DNA from: Mameliella sp. CS4
GTDB taxonomy: Bacteria; Pseudomonadota; Alphaproteobacteria; Rhodobacterales; Rhodobacteraceae
Direction of reading: 5' to 3'
Length of the DNA stretch: 45,964 nt
Assembly (NCBI RefSeq): GCF_019392335.1
Contig: NZ_JAHXRQ010000031.1
Location: forward strand, 1 to 45,964
Position numbers and translations under genes: made by a program. Below the pieces are notes generated by a model. The model saw only the letters and a list, made by a program, of their open reading frames with translations, was not told where the DNA came from and did no database searches. Shown piece by piece: positions 1 through 8,346 of this stretch; the first letter of the stretch is position 1, and every line of letters starts with the position of its first letter.

Positions 1-95
1 ACGAGCTTGCGCGGGGTGTTGCGGTCGGTGACCAGAGCCTGCAGCTCGGCTCGGTCGTTGGGGTTCAGATACAGGCAAATGTCATCGCGTCTCAT
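1..95 (-). CDS. IS630-like transposase, N-terminal fragment (runs off window)
   Basis: The minus strand opens with ATG at 95 and stays open to the window edge for 31 codons. The translation begins MRRDDICLYLNPNDRAEL and continues with a Q-A-L-V-x-D-R-N-T-P-R-K-L stretch. This resembles the N-terminal leader of IS630-family DDE transposases, which start with a short acidic helix followed by a ...A-x-x-R-x-T-P-x-K-x-V-x-R-A helix-turn-helix region. The catalytic domain lies outside the window, so intactness cannot be judged. The next 60 bp hold no gene before the IS5-type element begins. Assignment is by family resemblance over a short stretch and is only moderately secure. Confidence 0.5.
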   Translation of the reverse strand, partial: MRRDDICLYLNPNDRAELQALVTDRNTPRKL

Positions 96-322
96 ACCCC
101 GAGCATGACATGCTCGCCCAAAAATGGGAATCCTACGTCAGGCGGGGAACACTAGGGTCTGGACTCATTGAGTTTCAGAGCCAGTAGATTACGAGTGCGG
201 CCAGCGCGATGGCCGACAGGAAGACCCTGGGACAGCGGTCACAGCGGGTTGCCATGCGCCGCCAGTCCTTAATCCTTCCGAACATGATCTCGATCCGGTT
301 GCGCCGCTTGTACCGGCGCTTG

Positions 323-365
323 TTCCTTGCCCGGCAGTGCATTGCGCAGCAATGGCACGAGAGGG
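323..365. repeat. Palindromic ~40 bp element, copy 2 (inside transposase)
   Basis: On the minus strand this copy reads CCCTCTCGTGC, CATTGCTGCGCAATGC, then ACTGCCGGGCAAGG. It interrupts the transposase between codons for ...KTVKY and the following K-R-R-Y segment. It aligns over nearly its whole length with the element at 889-928, which lies in the opposite orientation, and both share the near-perfect palindromic core CATTGCTGCGCAATG. Confidence 0.75.
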
Positions 366-888
366 GTATTTAACGGTTTTCTTGCGCTGCTTTCGACCTG
401 GGATGCAGGCGCGTATCCCTTTGTCTCTCAACGCTTCTCGGAACCAGTCGGCGTCATAGCCCCTATCTGCGAGGAGCCAATCGACACTTGGCAGGCTGTT
501 CAGAAGCGCCCGCGCACCGATGTAATCGCTGACCTGACCGGCAGTGATAAACAGGTTGAGCGGTCGCCCCTGGCTGTCGCAAATGGCGTGCAGCTTGGTG
601 TTCATGCCGCCTGTGTGCGCCCGATCAGGCGCCCAGGCCCCCCTTTTTCACGCCCATGCTGGTCGCTGTCCGGTGTGCTTTCAGGTCCGTCGCATCGGTC
701 ATCACGGTCTTCTCTTCGCCGTGGTCTGCGGCCAGACCGGCCATCATCCGGGCGAAGATGCCTTTGTCGCTCCATCGCTTCCAGCGATTGTACAGCGTCT
801 TGCAAGGACCGTATTCCTTGGGGGCGTCCCGCCATCGCAAGCCATTGCGGTTGATAAAGATAATCCCGCTCAACACCCGTCGATCATC

Positions 889-928
889 CCTTTCGGGACA
901 TTGCTGCGCAATGCCCTGACGGGCAGTG
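889..928. repeat. Palindromic ~40 bp element, copy 1 (inside transposase)
   Basis: On the plus strand this copy reads CCTTTCGGGA, CATTGCTGCGCAATGC, then CCTGACGGGCAGTG. It splits the transposase between G-K-P-R-V and D-D-R-R-V-L-S-G. Its 40 bp length shifts the frame by one and creates a stop. It has two hairpins: the CATTGC/GCAATG core and the CTGACGGGCAG arm. Confidence 0.75.
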
Positions 929-1078
929 GACCCGCGGCTTGCCGTGGGACTTGGGAAAGAAAGGCTCAAGGCGCGCCATCTGCGCGTCGGTCAACCAGAA
1001 AAGATCCGACATGTTCACCGCTCGTTTTCGAGCCGTGAACCATGCTGTCTTTCGGAAATCAATGGGTCCTGACCCTAG

Positions 1079-1430
1079 ATAAGTTGCGCCGAGGCGTACA
1101 AGTGAGTGACTAAGGTCCGCTTAGGGATGTCCTTGCTCTGAAGGCGGACGACGCGCCCCAACTTTGCAAAGTCCGCTCCCTGCGCGTTGCTGCCGTTGGT
1201 GCCAGGCGCAGCGAAGGACGGGATCCGGCCCGGTCTGGCAGGGATGTCGCTCACGGCCCTCAGAGGCCATTGCCTACACCAGCTTCCGCCGCTGTGCGGC
1301 TTGACCGAAGCGGCCGTTGGTCGTTTGCGCAGCATTTTCGCGGGCCGGATGTCCGCAGCGCGGGCAAAGCCGCCTTTCACCAAGAGATCGCAGAACCAAG
1401 TCCACCCCCGGTTCACTTCATGCTTTCGAG
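1079..1430. other. 352 bp gap with no recognisable gene
   Basis: Between the IS5-type element and the end of the double ATPase gene. Open frames exist on both strands, but none has a ribosome binding site or a sequence I recognise, and they overlap one another. No intrinsic terminator for the ABC operon is obvious. It may be old, decayed intergenic or mobile DNA. Confidence 0.4.
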
Positions 1431-3110
1431 TCAATTCGATCCGTCAGCAAGAGCCAGAGCATTTTTCGACGGCAAGTGCAGATTGGCGCGGGAGGGCCTT
1501 TGGGGAAGGGGGCTGGGCACGGCAGACAGCAGCCTTTTCGTGTAGGGATGGTGAGGCGATCGCAGCACTTGCGCAGTCTCGCCGGTTTCGACGATCTCGC
1601 CCCGGTACATGACAGCAATACGGTGGCTGACACGTTCGACGACGGCGATGTCATGTGAGATGAACAAGAACGCGATCCCCAGCTTTTCCTGCAGATCCTG
1701 CATCAGTGCTGTGACACGGGCCGCGGTGGAAACATCGAGCGCGGATACGGCTTCATCCGCAACAATCACCTTCGGGGAAACCGACAGCGCCCGTGCAAGG
1801 CAGAGCCTCTGACGCTGGCCCCCGGAAAACTGATGCGGATAGCGGTCGGCGGCCGAGGCATCAAGCGTCACCATTTCCAGCAGGTCAGAGGCCAGTGCCG
1901 TGCGGGCGGCGCCTTTCAATCCGCTGTGCAGATAGGCCGGTTCGGTGATGAGATCGCGCACCTTCATGCGGGGATTGAGGCTGGCGAACGGATCCTGAAA
2001 GACCATCTGCACATCGGCGCGCGCCTGTTGCAGCGCCTGCGTGCCAAGGCCGGTGAGCTCGCGCCCGGCCAGGATCACGCGTCCGGCATCCGGCTCGATC
2101 AGGCGCATCAGGGTGCGCGACAGGGTGGACTTGCCACAGCCGGATTCACCGACAAGACCCAGCGTCTCGCCCGGGCGGATTTCAAAGGACACGTCCTTGA
2201 CGGCGGGCACCTTGACCTTCGCCTTCAGGAACCCGCCGTTGCGGACAAAGCTCTTGGACAGACCTTCGACCTTCAGCACCGGCTCCGCGGACGAAACCTG
2301 TGACCGCAGGGGCGACAGGCCCAGCTTGGGCGTCGCCGCCATGAGATCGCGTGCGTATTGCGATTGGGGGGCCTTGAAGAGTGCGCCGGTATAGGCAACC
2401 TCTTCGGTGTTGCCGTGCCGCATGACGACAACACGATCGGCGATTTCCGCCACCACACCCATGTCATGCGTGATGAACAGGATTGCCATGCCGATTTCCT
2501 GCTGAAGGCTTTTCAGCAGTTTCAGCACCTCGGCCTGTGTCGTGACGTCCAGCGCCGTTGTCGGCTCATCGGCGATCAGCACGTCCGGGCGGCAGGCCAG
2601 GGCAATGGCGATCATGACCCGTTGGCGCAACCCTCCCGACAGTTCGTGCGGATATTGGTCCAGACGCCGGGCGGGATCGGGGATGCGCACCTGATCCAGG
2701 GCACGTTCGGCGGCGATACGTGCCTCTGCGCGGCCCATGCCCTGGTGACGGCGCAGCACCTCGCCCAGTTGTTCGCCGATCCGCATGACCGGATTGAGAG
2801 AGGTCATCGGCTCTTGAAAGATCATCGAGATGCGGTTGCCACGATGGGCCTGCATCCCGCGGTCGGACAATTGCGCCAGATCGATCGGCGCCTGCGCGCC
2901 CAACCGGATCTGACCGGCGGTGATGCGCCCACCCTCACGTTCGATCAGGCGCATGACCGACAAGGCCGTGGCCGATTTGCCCGAGCCGGATTCCCCGACA
3001 AGTGCCAGCGTTTCCCCGGCATGGATGTCAAAGGACAGATCGCGCACGGCGGTATGGCTGCCAAAGGCGACAGTCAGCGACTTTATGGAAAGGACGGGAG
3101 CATCAAGCAT
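1431..3110 (-). CDS. Peptide/nickel-type ABC transporter, fused double ATPase
   Basis: 559-residue protein with two complete ABC ATPase domains in tandem, equivalent to DppD fused to DppF (GsiA/YejF-like). Domain 1 has Walker A GESGSGKS at 39-46, a Q-loop FQEPMTSLNP at about 98-107, signature LSGGLRQR at 157-164 and Walker B VLIADE at 177-182. Domain 2 has Walker A GESGCGKS near residue 320, FQDPFASLNP, signature FSGGQRQR and VIVADE. Each half carries the oligopeptide-type C-terminal extension (PxSxYAxxL in the first, PHHPYTKRLL in the second). It powers import through the two permeases encoded upstream. It is the last gene of the operon and starts only 3 bp after the metallophosphoesterase. 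The first signature has Leu in place of the usual Gln, a tolerated variant in this family. Confidence 0.93.
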   Translation of the reverse strand: MLDAPVLSIKSLTVAFGSHTAVRDLSFDIHAGETLALVGESGSGKSATALSVMRLIEREGGRITAGQIRLGAQAPIDLAQLSDRGMQAHRGNRISMIFQEPMTSLNPVMRIGEQLGEVLRRHQGMGRAEARIAAERALDQVRIPDPARRLDQYPHELSGGLRQRVMIAIALACRPDVLIADEPTTALDVTTQAEVLKLLKSLQQEIGMAILFITHDMGVVAEIADRVVVMRHGNTEEVAYTGALFKAPQSQYARDLMAATPKLGLSPLRSQVSSAEPVLKVEGLSKSFVRNGGFLKAKVKVPAVKDVSFEIRPGETLGLVGESGCGKSTLSRTLMRLIEPDAGRVILAGRELTGLGTQALQQARADVQMVFQDPFASLNPRMKVRDLITEPAYLHSGLKGAARTALASDLLEMVTLDASAADRYPHQFSGGQRQRLCLARALSVSPKVIVADEAVSALDVSTAARVTALMQDLQEKLGIAFLFISHDIAVVERVSHRIAVMYRGEIVETGETAQVLRSPHHPYTKRLLSAVPSPLPQRPSRANLHLPSKNALALADGSN

Positions 3111-3113
3111 GGG

Positions 3114-3941
3114 TCAGAACGGCATCAGGGCGGGCGTCCAGCGCCCGTGTTTCGGGGTAATGCGTGCCTCGAACGGATCTGCGCCAAAGACTTGCCAATG
3201 CAGGGTGTCGGACAGTTCGATCATCCCCCAGGCGGCGGCGGGCGCGCCCTGGGTGGTGAAGCTCTCCGTCAGGCTCTGCTGGGTCAGGTGGGTGATCCCG
3301 TCCACCGTGGTCACGGTGTTCCAGTGAACGTGGCCGGACAGGCAGACCACCGGCACGCGGGCCTGCGATAGGGCCTGCCGGGCGCGGTCGCTTTGCGGAT
3401 AGCGAGAGACACCGGGGTTGCGTTCAAAGTAATAATTGCCGGTCTGGCCGTGTCCGGAAACGGGGACATGGCTGACCACCAGTGTCGGCTTTTCGGCGGC
3501 CTGCATGGTGCGCGACAGCCAGAGCAGGTCCGGTTCCGGCAGGTCGAACCCGATCCGGTCGGTTCCTCGGCTGATCTTGGGGTCGGCCCGCCACAGGGCG
3601 ATCTGCCAATCGCCGCAGTCCAGCAGCTCGTTCCCAAGGCTTTGTCCAAGGATCTTCTCGTTCTGGGCCGTGGTCAGGTGGTCGCGGTCGTGGTTGCCGT
3701 TGACGTGATGGATGGGCGCGTTCACGGCCTTGAAGACCTCGGCCACCTCGGCTTCCAACCGCAGGTCGGTGGTCTCGTCGATGTCGGAGATACGGTCGCC
3801 CAGGTCCAGCACAAGATCGGGGGCCTCGGCATTGGCCCATGTGGCGAAATCCGCCATCAGCGAGAGCGCGGTATCGCCGCGCTTGGTGTGCGAGGGGGCG
3901 CCGTGGTGAATGTCGGCGATGGTGGCTATGCGGAAGGTCAT
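3114..3941 (-). CDS. Calcineurin-like metallophosphoesterase
   Basis: 275 residues. The start is ATG 3941 (MTFRIATIADIHHG), preceded by AGGA at good spacing; an in-frame start 51 bp upstream would enter the intercistronic hairpin and is less likely. Metal ligands of the metallophosphoesterase fold are complete: D10-x-H12, GD at 48-49, GNHD at 82-85, a later H in VVSHVP, and GHVHWN near the C-terminus. There is no signal peptide, so a cytoplasmic enzyme is expected. It is similar in layout to CpdA/GpdQ-type phosphodiesterases (inference). It lies between the binding-protein gene and the ATPase gene of a peptide-type ABC operon, so its substrate is probably released from the imported compound. 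Confidence 0.85.
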   Translation of the reverse strand: MTFRIATIADIHHGAPSHTKRGDTALSLMADFATWANAEAPDLVLDLGDRISDIDETTDLRLEAEVAEVFKAVNAPIHHVNGNHDRDHLTTAQNEKILGQSLGNELLDCGDWQIALWRADPKISRGTDRIGFDLPEPDLLWLSRTMQAAEKPTLVVSHVPVSGHGQTGNYYFERNPGVSRYPQSDRARQALSQARVPVVCLSGHVHWNTVTTVDGITHLTQQSLTESFTTQGAPAAAWGMIELSDTLHWQVFGADPFEARITPKHGRWTPALMPF

Positions 3942-3965
3942 GATGCGTGGTCCTGAAGGGAAGGG

Positions 3966-3991
3966 TGGCGCGCCCCGTTCGGGACGCGCCA
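3966..3991 (-). terminator. Intercistronic hairpin downstream of ABC binding-protein gene
   Basis: Minus strand: TGGCGCGTCCC, loop GAAC, GGGGCGCGCCA. This is an 11 bp stem with one G-U pair and a tight tetraloop, located 8 bp after the binding-protein stop and before the metallophosphoesterase start. No T-run follows, so it more likely stabilises or processes mRNA, or attenuates partially, than fully terminates. Confidence 0.7.
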
Positions 3992-3998
3992 AAGGTGC

Positions 3999-5549
3999 TC
4001 AGCTGTCGGCAAGCGCGATGGCACCGGCGCGGAAATCCAGCACATAGGGGATGTGGCCGGGCTGCGGCGCCCAGTCGATGCCCTTGTGCATGCCCCAGCT
4101 TTCAAAGGGACGGTACAGCGGCAGCACCGGCGGATCCTGCTTGATGCGGTCCATCAGCTCGACGTAGGCGGCCTTGCGCGCCTCGACGTCCTCGGAAAAG
4201 CGGAAGCGTTCCCAGATCGCGGCATATTCGGCGTCGGTGTTGAAGCGGCCCGAGCCTTCGGAGGGGCCATTCGGCGCCCACATCACCCCGAACGAACCGA
4301 AGGGGTCGGCGAAATACATCGGGTTCGACCAGCTGCGCGCCATCAGGTCCGGGCTTGCGCCGGTCCATTGTTCGGTGACGTTCACGCGGCCCTTGATGCC
4401 GACCTCGGCCCACATCTCGGTGATGGCCTGCGCGGCAAGCACGCCGTTGGTGTAGTAGACCGGGTAGGCGTCAAAGACGATTTCCTCGCCGTCGTAGGAC
4501 GATTCCGCCAGCAGTTCGCGCGCCTTCTCGGGGTTGTATTCAAAGGTGTTGAGCTCGGGCATGTGCAGCTCGCCCATTTCGGCCATCGTGTGGGTCGAGG
4601 GCACGATCGCCTTGCCCAGCCACAGCGCCTCGTTCAGCAGGTCGCGGTCGATGGCCATCGACATGGCCTGGCGGATCCTGGGATCGACCAGGTCGGGATG
4701 GTTCACGTTCATGATCATGACGTGGAACAGCGCGGTGGCCGAACCTTCGGTCTTGAGGTTCGGGTCGGCATTGATCAGGTCCAGCTGATCGGGCGCGATA
4801 TTGGTGACGATGTCCGCTTCGCCGGTTTTCAGAGCGGTGATGCGGCTGGCGGTTTCGGGGATGCGGATGACGGTGGCCTGTTCCAGAGGCGCGCGGTCGC
4901 CCCAGAACTCGTCAAAGCGGCTGTAGACGACCTTTTGCCCCGGAACGAATTCCGAGATCGCATAGGGGCCGGTGCCGACCGGTTTCAGCGAGAAGGCCTC
5001 GAAATCGCCGTCCTCGGCCACGTCCGGGTCGCCGGACAGCGCCTTGGTATAGTCTTCGGGGATGATCATGACCTGTTGCAGCGAAACCAGCGTTTCCCAC
5101 AGCGGCTCGGGGCGCTCGACCTTGATCTGGACGGTATGGTCGTCGATCTTCACCGCCTCGGCAAAGTTTGCCAGGCGGTCCTTGGAGCGCACGACATAGG
5201 GGGCAAAGGTCGCCTGGTACATGCGGTTCAGCGAGAATACCACGTCATCTGCGGTCATGTCTTCGCCGTTGTGGAACTTGACGCCTTCGCGCAGCTTCAG
5301 TTCCATCGTGGTGTCATCCACCAGCCGCCATTCGGTGGCCAGCGCGGGCACCCATTCGGGCTCCAGCTTGGAGTGGTCGCGGTCGATCAGCGTGTCGAAG
5401 CTGTTATAGTAGAACTGCGATCCGACGTTGGAATGGTCACGGCCGGGATCAAGGTAGTCCGAGATATTGGCCGCGCCGACGGTGATCGACTGGGCAAGAG
5501 CAGAGCTGGCCAGAAGCGCAGCAGCGGTGGTCATCAGAAGGGTTTTCAT
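3999..5549 (-). CDS. ABC transporter substrate-binding protein, family 5
   Basis: 516 residues from ATG 5549, chosen because GGAGACAATC immediately precedes it and it begins a clean signal peptide (MKTLLMTTAAALLASSALAQ). The mature protein is a solute-binding family 5 (SBP_bac_5) protein: YYNSFDTLIDRDHSK, the G-V-K-F-H-N-G-E-x-M-T-A-D-D-V block, GTGPY, and the P-x-I-R-Q-A-M-S-M-A-I-D-R hinge block are visible. It would capture a ligand in the periplasm and deliver it to the two permeases encoded just upstream. Family members bind oligopeptides, opines, nickel-chelates, glycerophospho- or sugar compounds, so the ligand cannot be read from sequence. The two phosphatase genes in the operon suggest a phosphate ester (inference). 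Confidence 0.92.
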   Translation of the reverse strand: MKTLLMTTAAALLASSALAQSITVGAANISDYLDPGRDHSNVGSQFYYNSFDTLIDRDHSKLEPEWVPALATEWRLVDDTTMELKLREGVKFHNGEDMTADDVVFSLNRMYQATFAPYVVRSKDRLANFAEAVKIDDHTVQIKVERPEPLWETLVSLQQVMIIPEDYTKALSGDPDVAEDGDFEAFSLKPVGTGPYAISEFVPGQKVVYSRFDEFWGDRAPLEQATVIRIPETASRITALKTGEADIVTNIAPDQLDLINADPNLKTEGSATALFHVMIMNVNHPDLVDPRIRQAMSMAIDRDLLNEALWLGKAIVPSTHTMAEMGELHMPELNTFEYNPEKARELLAESSYDGEEIVFDAYPVYYTNGVLAAQAITEMWAEVGIKGRVNVTEQWTGASPDLMARSWSNPMYFADPFGSFGVMWAPNGPSEGSGRFNTDAEYAAIWERFRFSEDVEARKAAYVELMDRIKQDPPVLPLYRPFESWGMHKGIDWAPQPGHIPYVLDFRAGAIALADS

Positions 5550-5595
5550 GATTGTCTCCATTGAAGGACGTTGACGGGCGTCTTCGGCCTCTTGA

Positions 5596-6480
5596 TTAGC
5601 GGTCGCGCAGGCGGACATCGGCGCGGTCGCGCAACCAGTCGCCGAGGATCTGCACGGAAAAGGTGACAAGGATGATCAGCGCAGCAGGGGCGATCACCAT
5701 CCAAGGGGCGGTGGGCATGTAGTCGCGGCCATAGCCGACCATGCTGCCCAGCGTGGCGGTCGGGGGCTGTACCCCAAGGCCCAGGAAGGACAGCGTCGAT
5801 TCAAGGATCACGATGTTGGACAGGGACAGGGTGAATTGCACCACCAGCGGCGAGACGATGTTGGGCAGCACATGGGTCAGCGCGATATACCGTTGACCGC
5901 CCCCCGAGGCGCGGGCCGCCTCGATGAAGGGCAGTTCGGTGATCTTGCGGACCTCGGCGCGCACGATCCGGGCGTATTGCTCCCAGCCGGCGATGCCCAG
6001 CACGCAGATCATGACGGTCAGGGACGACCCGAAGAGCGCCAGGATCAAGAGCGCCAGCAGGGTGAAGGGCACGGCGATCTGCAGATCGACGGCGGCCATG
6101 ATCGCGTCTTCGGCCCAGCCGCGGCGCAACCCGGCGAACAGGCCCAGGGTGCCGCCGATCAGCAATCCGATGGTCGCCCCCGCCAGTGCCAGCCCAAGGG
6201 TCAGTTGCAGGCCGTGCAGGCTGCGCGAAAGGACGTCGCGGCCCAGTTCGTCGGTGCCCAGGTAGAACCCGTCCTTGTAGCGGTCGAACCCCAGCGGCGG
6301 GCGCAGGCGCGAGATCAGGCTTTGGGCCAGCGGATCGAAGGGGGCGATCAGCGGCGCCAGCAGCGCCATGAGGACCAGAGACAGACCGATCAGTGCTGCC
6401 ACCTTCTGGATGGCATTGCTGTCGCGCCATAGCGTCAAAAGGAAAGGCGCGCGCGAGGGGACATGAGTGGTTGCAGTCAT
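5596..6480 (-). CDS. ABC transporter permease, DppC/OppC type
   Basis: 294 residues from ATG 6480 (MTATTHVPSRAPFLL), with AAAGGA upstream. An N-terminal membrane segment (LIGLSLVLMALLAPLIAPF) is followed by the typical GTDELGRDVLSR motif of DppC-type permeases and a BPD_transp_1 core with about five further helices. The EAA cytoplasmic loop is visible as EAARASGGGQRYIALTHVLP, which contacts the ATPase. The C-terminal FLGLGVQPPTATLGSM block is also typical. It starts 4 bp after the DppB-type gene and precedes the binding-protein gene, an inverted order compared with classic dppABCDF. Confidence 0.92.
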   Translation of the reverse strand: MTATTHVPSRAPFLLTLWRDSNAIQKVAALIGLSLVLMALLAPLIAPFDPLAQSLISRLRPPLGFDRYKDGFYLGTDELGRDVLSRSLHGLQLTLGLALAGATIGLLIGGTLGLFAGLRRGWAEDAIMAAVDLQIAVPFTLLALLILALFGSSLTVMICVLGIAGWEQYARIVRAEVRKITELPFIEAARASGGGQRYIALTHVLPNIVSPLVVQFTLSLSNIVILESTLSFLGLGVQPPTATLGSMVGYGRDYMPTAPWMVIAPAALIILVTFSVQILGDWLRDRADVRLRDR

Positions 6481-6484
6481 GGTA

Positions 6485-7411
6485 TTATCCTTTCGCCATG
6501 CGGATGCGCGGATCCGCGACGACATAGGCGATGTCGGTGAGGGCATTGATGACGACCACGGCGAAGGCGACAGAGATCACCCCGAATTGCAGCACCGGGT
6601 AGTCCCGCATGATGGCGGCCGAGACGAGCAGCTCTCCGATGCCGGGCCAGCTGAAGATGGCCTCGACCACCACGTTGCCGGCCGCCGCCATGCCGGCGAT
6701 CTGCAGGCCAAGTACCGACAGCACCGTGACGCCTGCATTGCGCAAGCCGTGTTTCAGGATCACGATCGTTTCCGGCAGGCCCTTGGCGCGGGCGGTGCGC
6801 ATGAAATCCTGCCCCAGCACGTCCAGCATGGCGTTGCGGGTAAACCGGGTCAGCGCGGCAATCAGCACCCCGGACATGGCGATGGTGGGCATGATGAAAT
6901 GCCAGGGCGAGCCATTGCCCACCACCGGCAACCAGTTGAGCCAGAAGGCAAAGATCAGCACCATGAAGGTGGCGATGACGAAGTTGGGCACCGCGTAGCC
7001 GATAAAGGCCAGGCCCATGACCGCGCTGCCGATCCAGCTGTCTCTCCACAGCGCCGCGACCACGCCCAGCGGGACGGACACAACCAGAGTCAGCGCAAGC
7101 GCGCTGCCCAGAAGTTGCAGCGTGGGCCAGATGCGTTCGGCCACGATGTCGGCCACGGGGCGGCGCTCGATGAAGGACAGGCCAAAATTGCCTTCCAGGA
7201 TGCCGCGCAGATAGGCGAGGTATTGATGCCAGATCGATCGATCCAGCCCGAAGTACTCGATCATCAAGGCGCGATCTTCTGCTGACAGGCCGTCACCAAG
7301 GGCGGTGTCCAGCGGGCTGCCCGACATCCGCGTGGCAAAGAAGACAAGTGTGATGATGGCGAACAGGGTCAGCACCATCTTGAGCAAGGTGCGCAGGATA
7401 TAGAGGGTCAT
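6485..7411 (-). CDS. ABC transporter permease, DppB/OppB type
   Basis: 308 residues. The start ATG 7411 overlaps the stop of the upstream HAD phosphatase gene (ATGA), showing translational coupling. The N-terminal helix (KMVLTLFAIITLVFFATRM) followed by the G-S-P-L-D region is the hallmark of DppB-type permeases. The protein contains the YFGLDRSIWHQYLAYL segment, an EAA-like loop (DFMRTARAKGLPETIVILKH) and about six membrane helices. It pairs with the DppC-type permease encoded next to form the channel of the importer. Confidence 0.92.
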   Translation of the reverse strand: MTLYILRTLLKMVLTLFAIITLVFFATRMSGSPLDTALGDGLSAEDRALMIEYFGLDRSIWHQYLAYLRGILEGNFGLSFIERRPVADIVAERIWPTLQLLGSALALTLVVSVPLGVVAALWRDSWIGSAVMGLAFIGYAVPNFVIATFMVLIFAFWLNWLPVVGNGSPWHFIMPTIAMSGVLIAALTRFTRNAMLDVLGQDFMRTARAKGLPETIVILKHGLRNAGVTVLSVLGLQIAGMAAAGNVVVEAIFSWPGIGELLVSAAIMRDYPVLQFGVISVAFAVVVINALTDIAYVVADPRIRMAKG

Positions 7412-8160
7412 TCCGGGGCTCCCGTGCGGCGAAGCAGGACAAAGCGGGTGCCGATGGCCCGCGCGATAGCGCCATCCGTGTCCGGGTTGTCCCCGACAAA
7501 GACGGCTTCTGTGGCGGAAACGCCGGTGCGTGACAGCGCCTGCGCTGCCAGATGAGGGTGGGGTTTGCCGATGCTCTCGAATTTCAGTTCCGACAGCATG
7601 GCGCGCAGCGCAGCCAGCAGGGCGCCGGTTTCGGCGATGGGTTGGCCAGCATGGCCGGGATGCGCGGTATCGGTATTGGAAACCCAGAAGGCAGCGCCGC
7701 CCTGGACCAGGGCCGCGATCGCGTTCAACCTGTCCAGCGACAGTTGCGTGTCACGACACAAGAGCACCAGGTCTGGCGTATCCCCTGTCAGGACAAAGCC
7801 CAGGCGCCGCGCTTCCTGTTCCATTGCCGGGCTGGCGAACAATGCCAGTCGCGCGCCGGGATGCAGGCGCGCCAGGTGCGCCAATGTCTGCTCCCCGGCC
7901 AGCAGGATTCGTTTGGCCGGAACGCTCAGGCCAAGCGCCGCGAGCTGGGTGCCGAGGTCTGCCGCGCAATGGGACGAATTGTTGGATACCAGCCAAAGGC
8001 GCTCTCCGCAGCTCTTCAGGAAGGAGGCGGAATCCCTGTAGGCGCGGCCTTCCGAGACAAGGCAGCCATCGAGATCACACAGCACAAGGCGGTCCTGCGC
8101 GATCAGATCGGGCGAAAGCTGGCTTACAATCCGGGTGTTTAAAGTCAGTACGGAGGCCAC
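7408..8160 (-). CDS. HAD-superfamily phosphatase, NagD-like (HAD-IIA)
   Basis: 250 residues from a GTG start at 8160 (read M-A-S-V-L-T-L-N), preceded by GGGAG at 9 nt. No nearby in-frame ATG fits better. HAD motifs are complete: motif I DLDGC (nucleophile D29, acid D31), motif II LVSNNS, motif III Lys in GKPHP, and motif IV FVGDNPDTDG. A C2-type cap lies between motifs II and III, as in NagD and 4-nitrophenylphosphatase-like proteins. Family members hydrolyse small phosphomonoesters (nucleotides, phosphoglycolate, glycerol phosphate) in the cytosol. It is the first gene of the operon and is coupled to the permease gene, so it probably acts on the imported compound after the metallophosphoesterase, or in parallel with it (inference). 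Confidence 0.85.
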   Translation of the reverse strand: MASVLTLNTRIVSQLSPDLIAQDRLVLCDLDGCLVSEGRAYRDSASFLKSCGERLWLVSNNSSHCAADLGTQLAALGLSVPAKRILLAGEQTLAHLARLHPGARLALFASPAMEQEARRLGFVLTGDTPDLVLLCRDTQLSLDRLNAIAALVQGGAAFWVSNTDTAHPGHAGQPIAETGALLAALRAMLSELKFESIGKPHPHLAAQALSRTGVSATEAVFVGDNPDTDGAIARAIGTRFVLLRRTGAPE

Positions 8161-8346
8161 GGGCAAAAGCTCCCTGCGCCTCGGCGCAGGTTGCGCCGAG
8201 GTGGTCTGGTGTGGGGACGAGAGATCATTCAGGTTCGAGTGCGACCGTTTCCGGCCTTGGCGGCACATTTGCCTGCCGGCCGTGACATGGCTGTGACAAA
8301 GCAAAGTTATGCTTTGGGGAAACCATAGTTTTGTTTTGGATCGCTC
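8161..8346. promoter_or_regulatory. Divergent control region with LysR-type palindromes
   Basis: Region between the HAD/ABC operon and the LysR gene. It holds two short dyads side by side: CAAAG-TTATG-CTTTG (8302-8316) and AAAC-CATA-GTTT (8320-8331). They lie 16-45 bp upstream of the regulator start, the usual place for LysR-type binding and autoregulation. The stretch is AT-richer than its surroundings. Regulation of the divergent operon by this LysR protein is inference. Confidence 0.5.

Larger units (their letters stand above)
175..1012 (-). pseudogene. IS5/IS427-type transposase, broken by insertions and frameshifts
   Basis: Read on the minus strand from ATG 1012 (MSDLFWLTDAQMARLEPFF...) to the expected C-terminus LSAIALAALVIYWL and stop at 175-177. 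The body contains recognisable IS427-group blocks: RVLSGIIFINRNGLRWRDAP, YNRWKRWSDKGIFARMMAGL, MNTKLHAICDSQGRP and WLLADRGYDADWFREAL. The frame is lost at four places: a 40 bp insertion at 889-928 that introduces a stop, the A5G6 run near 645 where this group may use programmed frameshifting, a one-base loss near 610, and a second ~41-43 bp insertion at 323-365. Programmed frameshifting could explain one change but not the two insertions, so the gene is almost certainly inactive. Confidence 0.85.
155..1075 (-). mobile_element. Degenerate IS5-family (IS427-like) insertion sequence
   Basis: Two imperfect terminal inverted repeats bound the element: GGGTCTGGACTCATTGA at 155-171 and its counterpart at 1059-1075 (reads GGGTCAGGACCCATTGA on the minus strand; 15 of 17 match). 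Both ends sit in the tetranucleotide CTAG (152-155 and 1075-1078), consistent with the short TA-type target duplication of this group. The length of about 920 bp is roughly 80 bp more than usual for the group, explained by two ~40 bp palindromic insertions inside the transposase gene. The element lies between an IS630-like fragment and the end of the peptide ABC operon. Confidence 0.85.

Noticed and set aside
327..1038. Several plus-strand frames across the insertion sequence
   Set aside because: They are antisense to the decayed transposase and created by the palindromic inserts.
4053..5564. Long plus-strand frame opposite the family 5 binding-protein gene
   Set aside because: The minus-strand gene has a signal peptide, ribosome site and family blocks; the plus frame has none.
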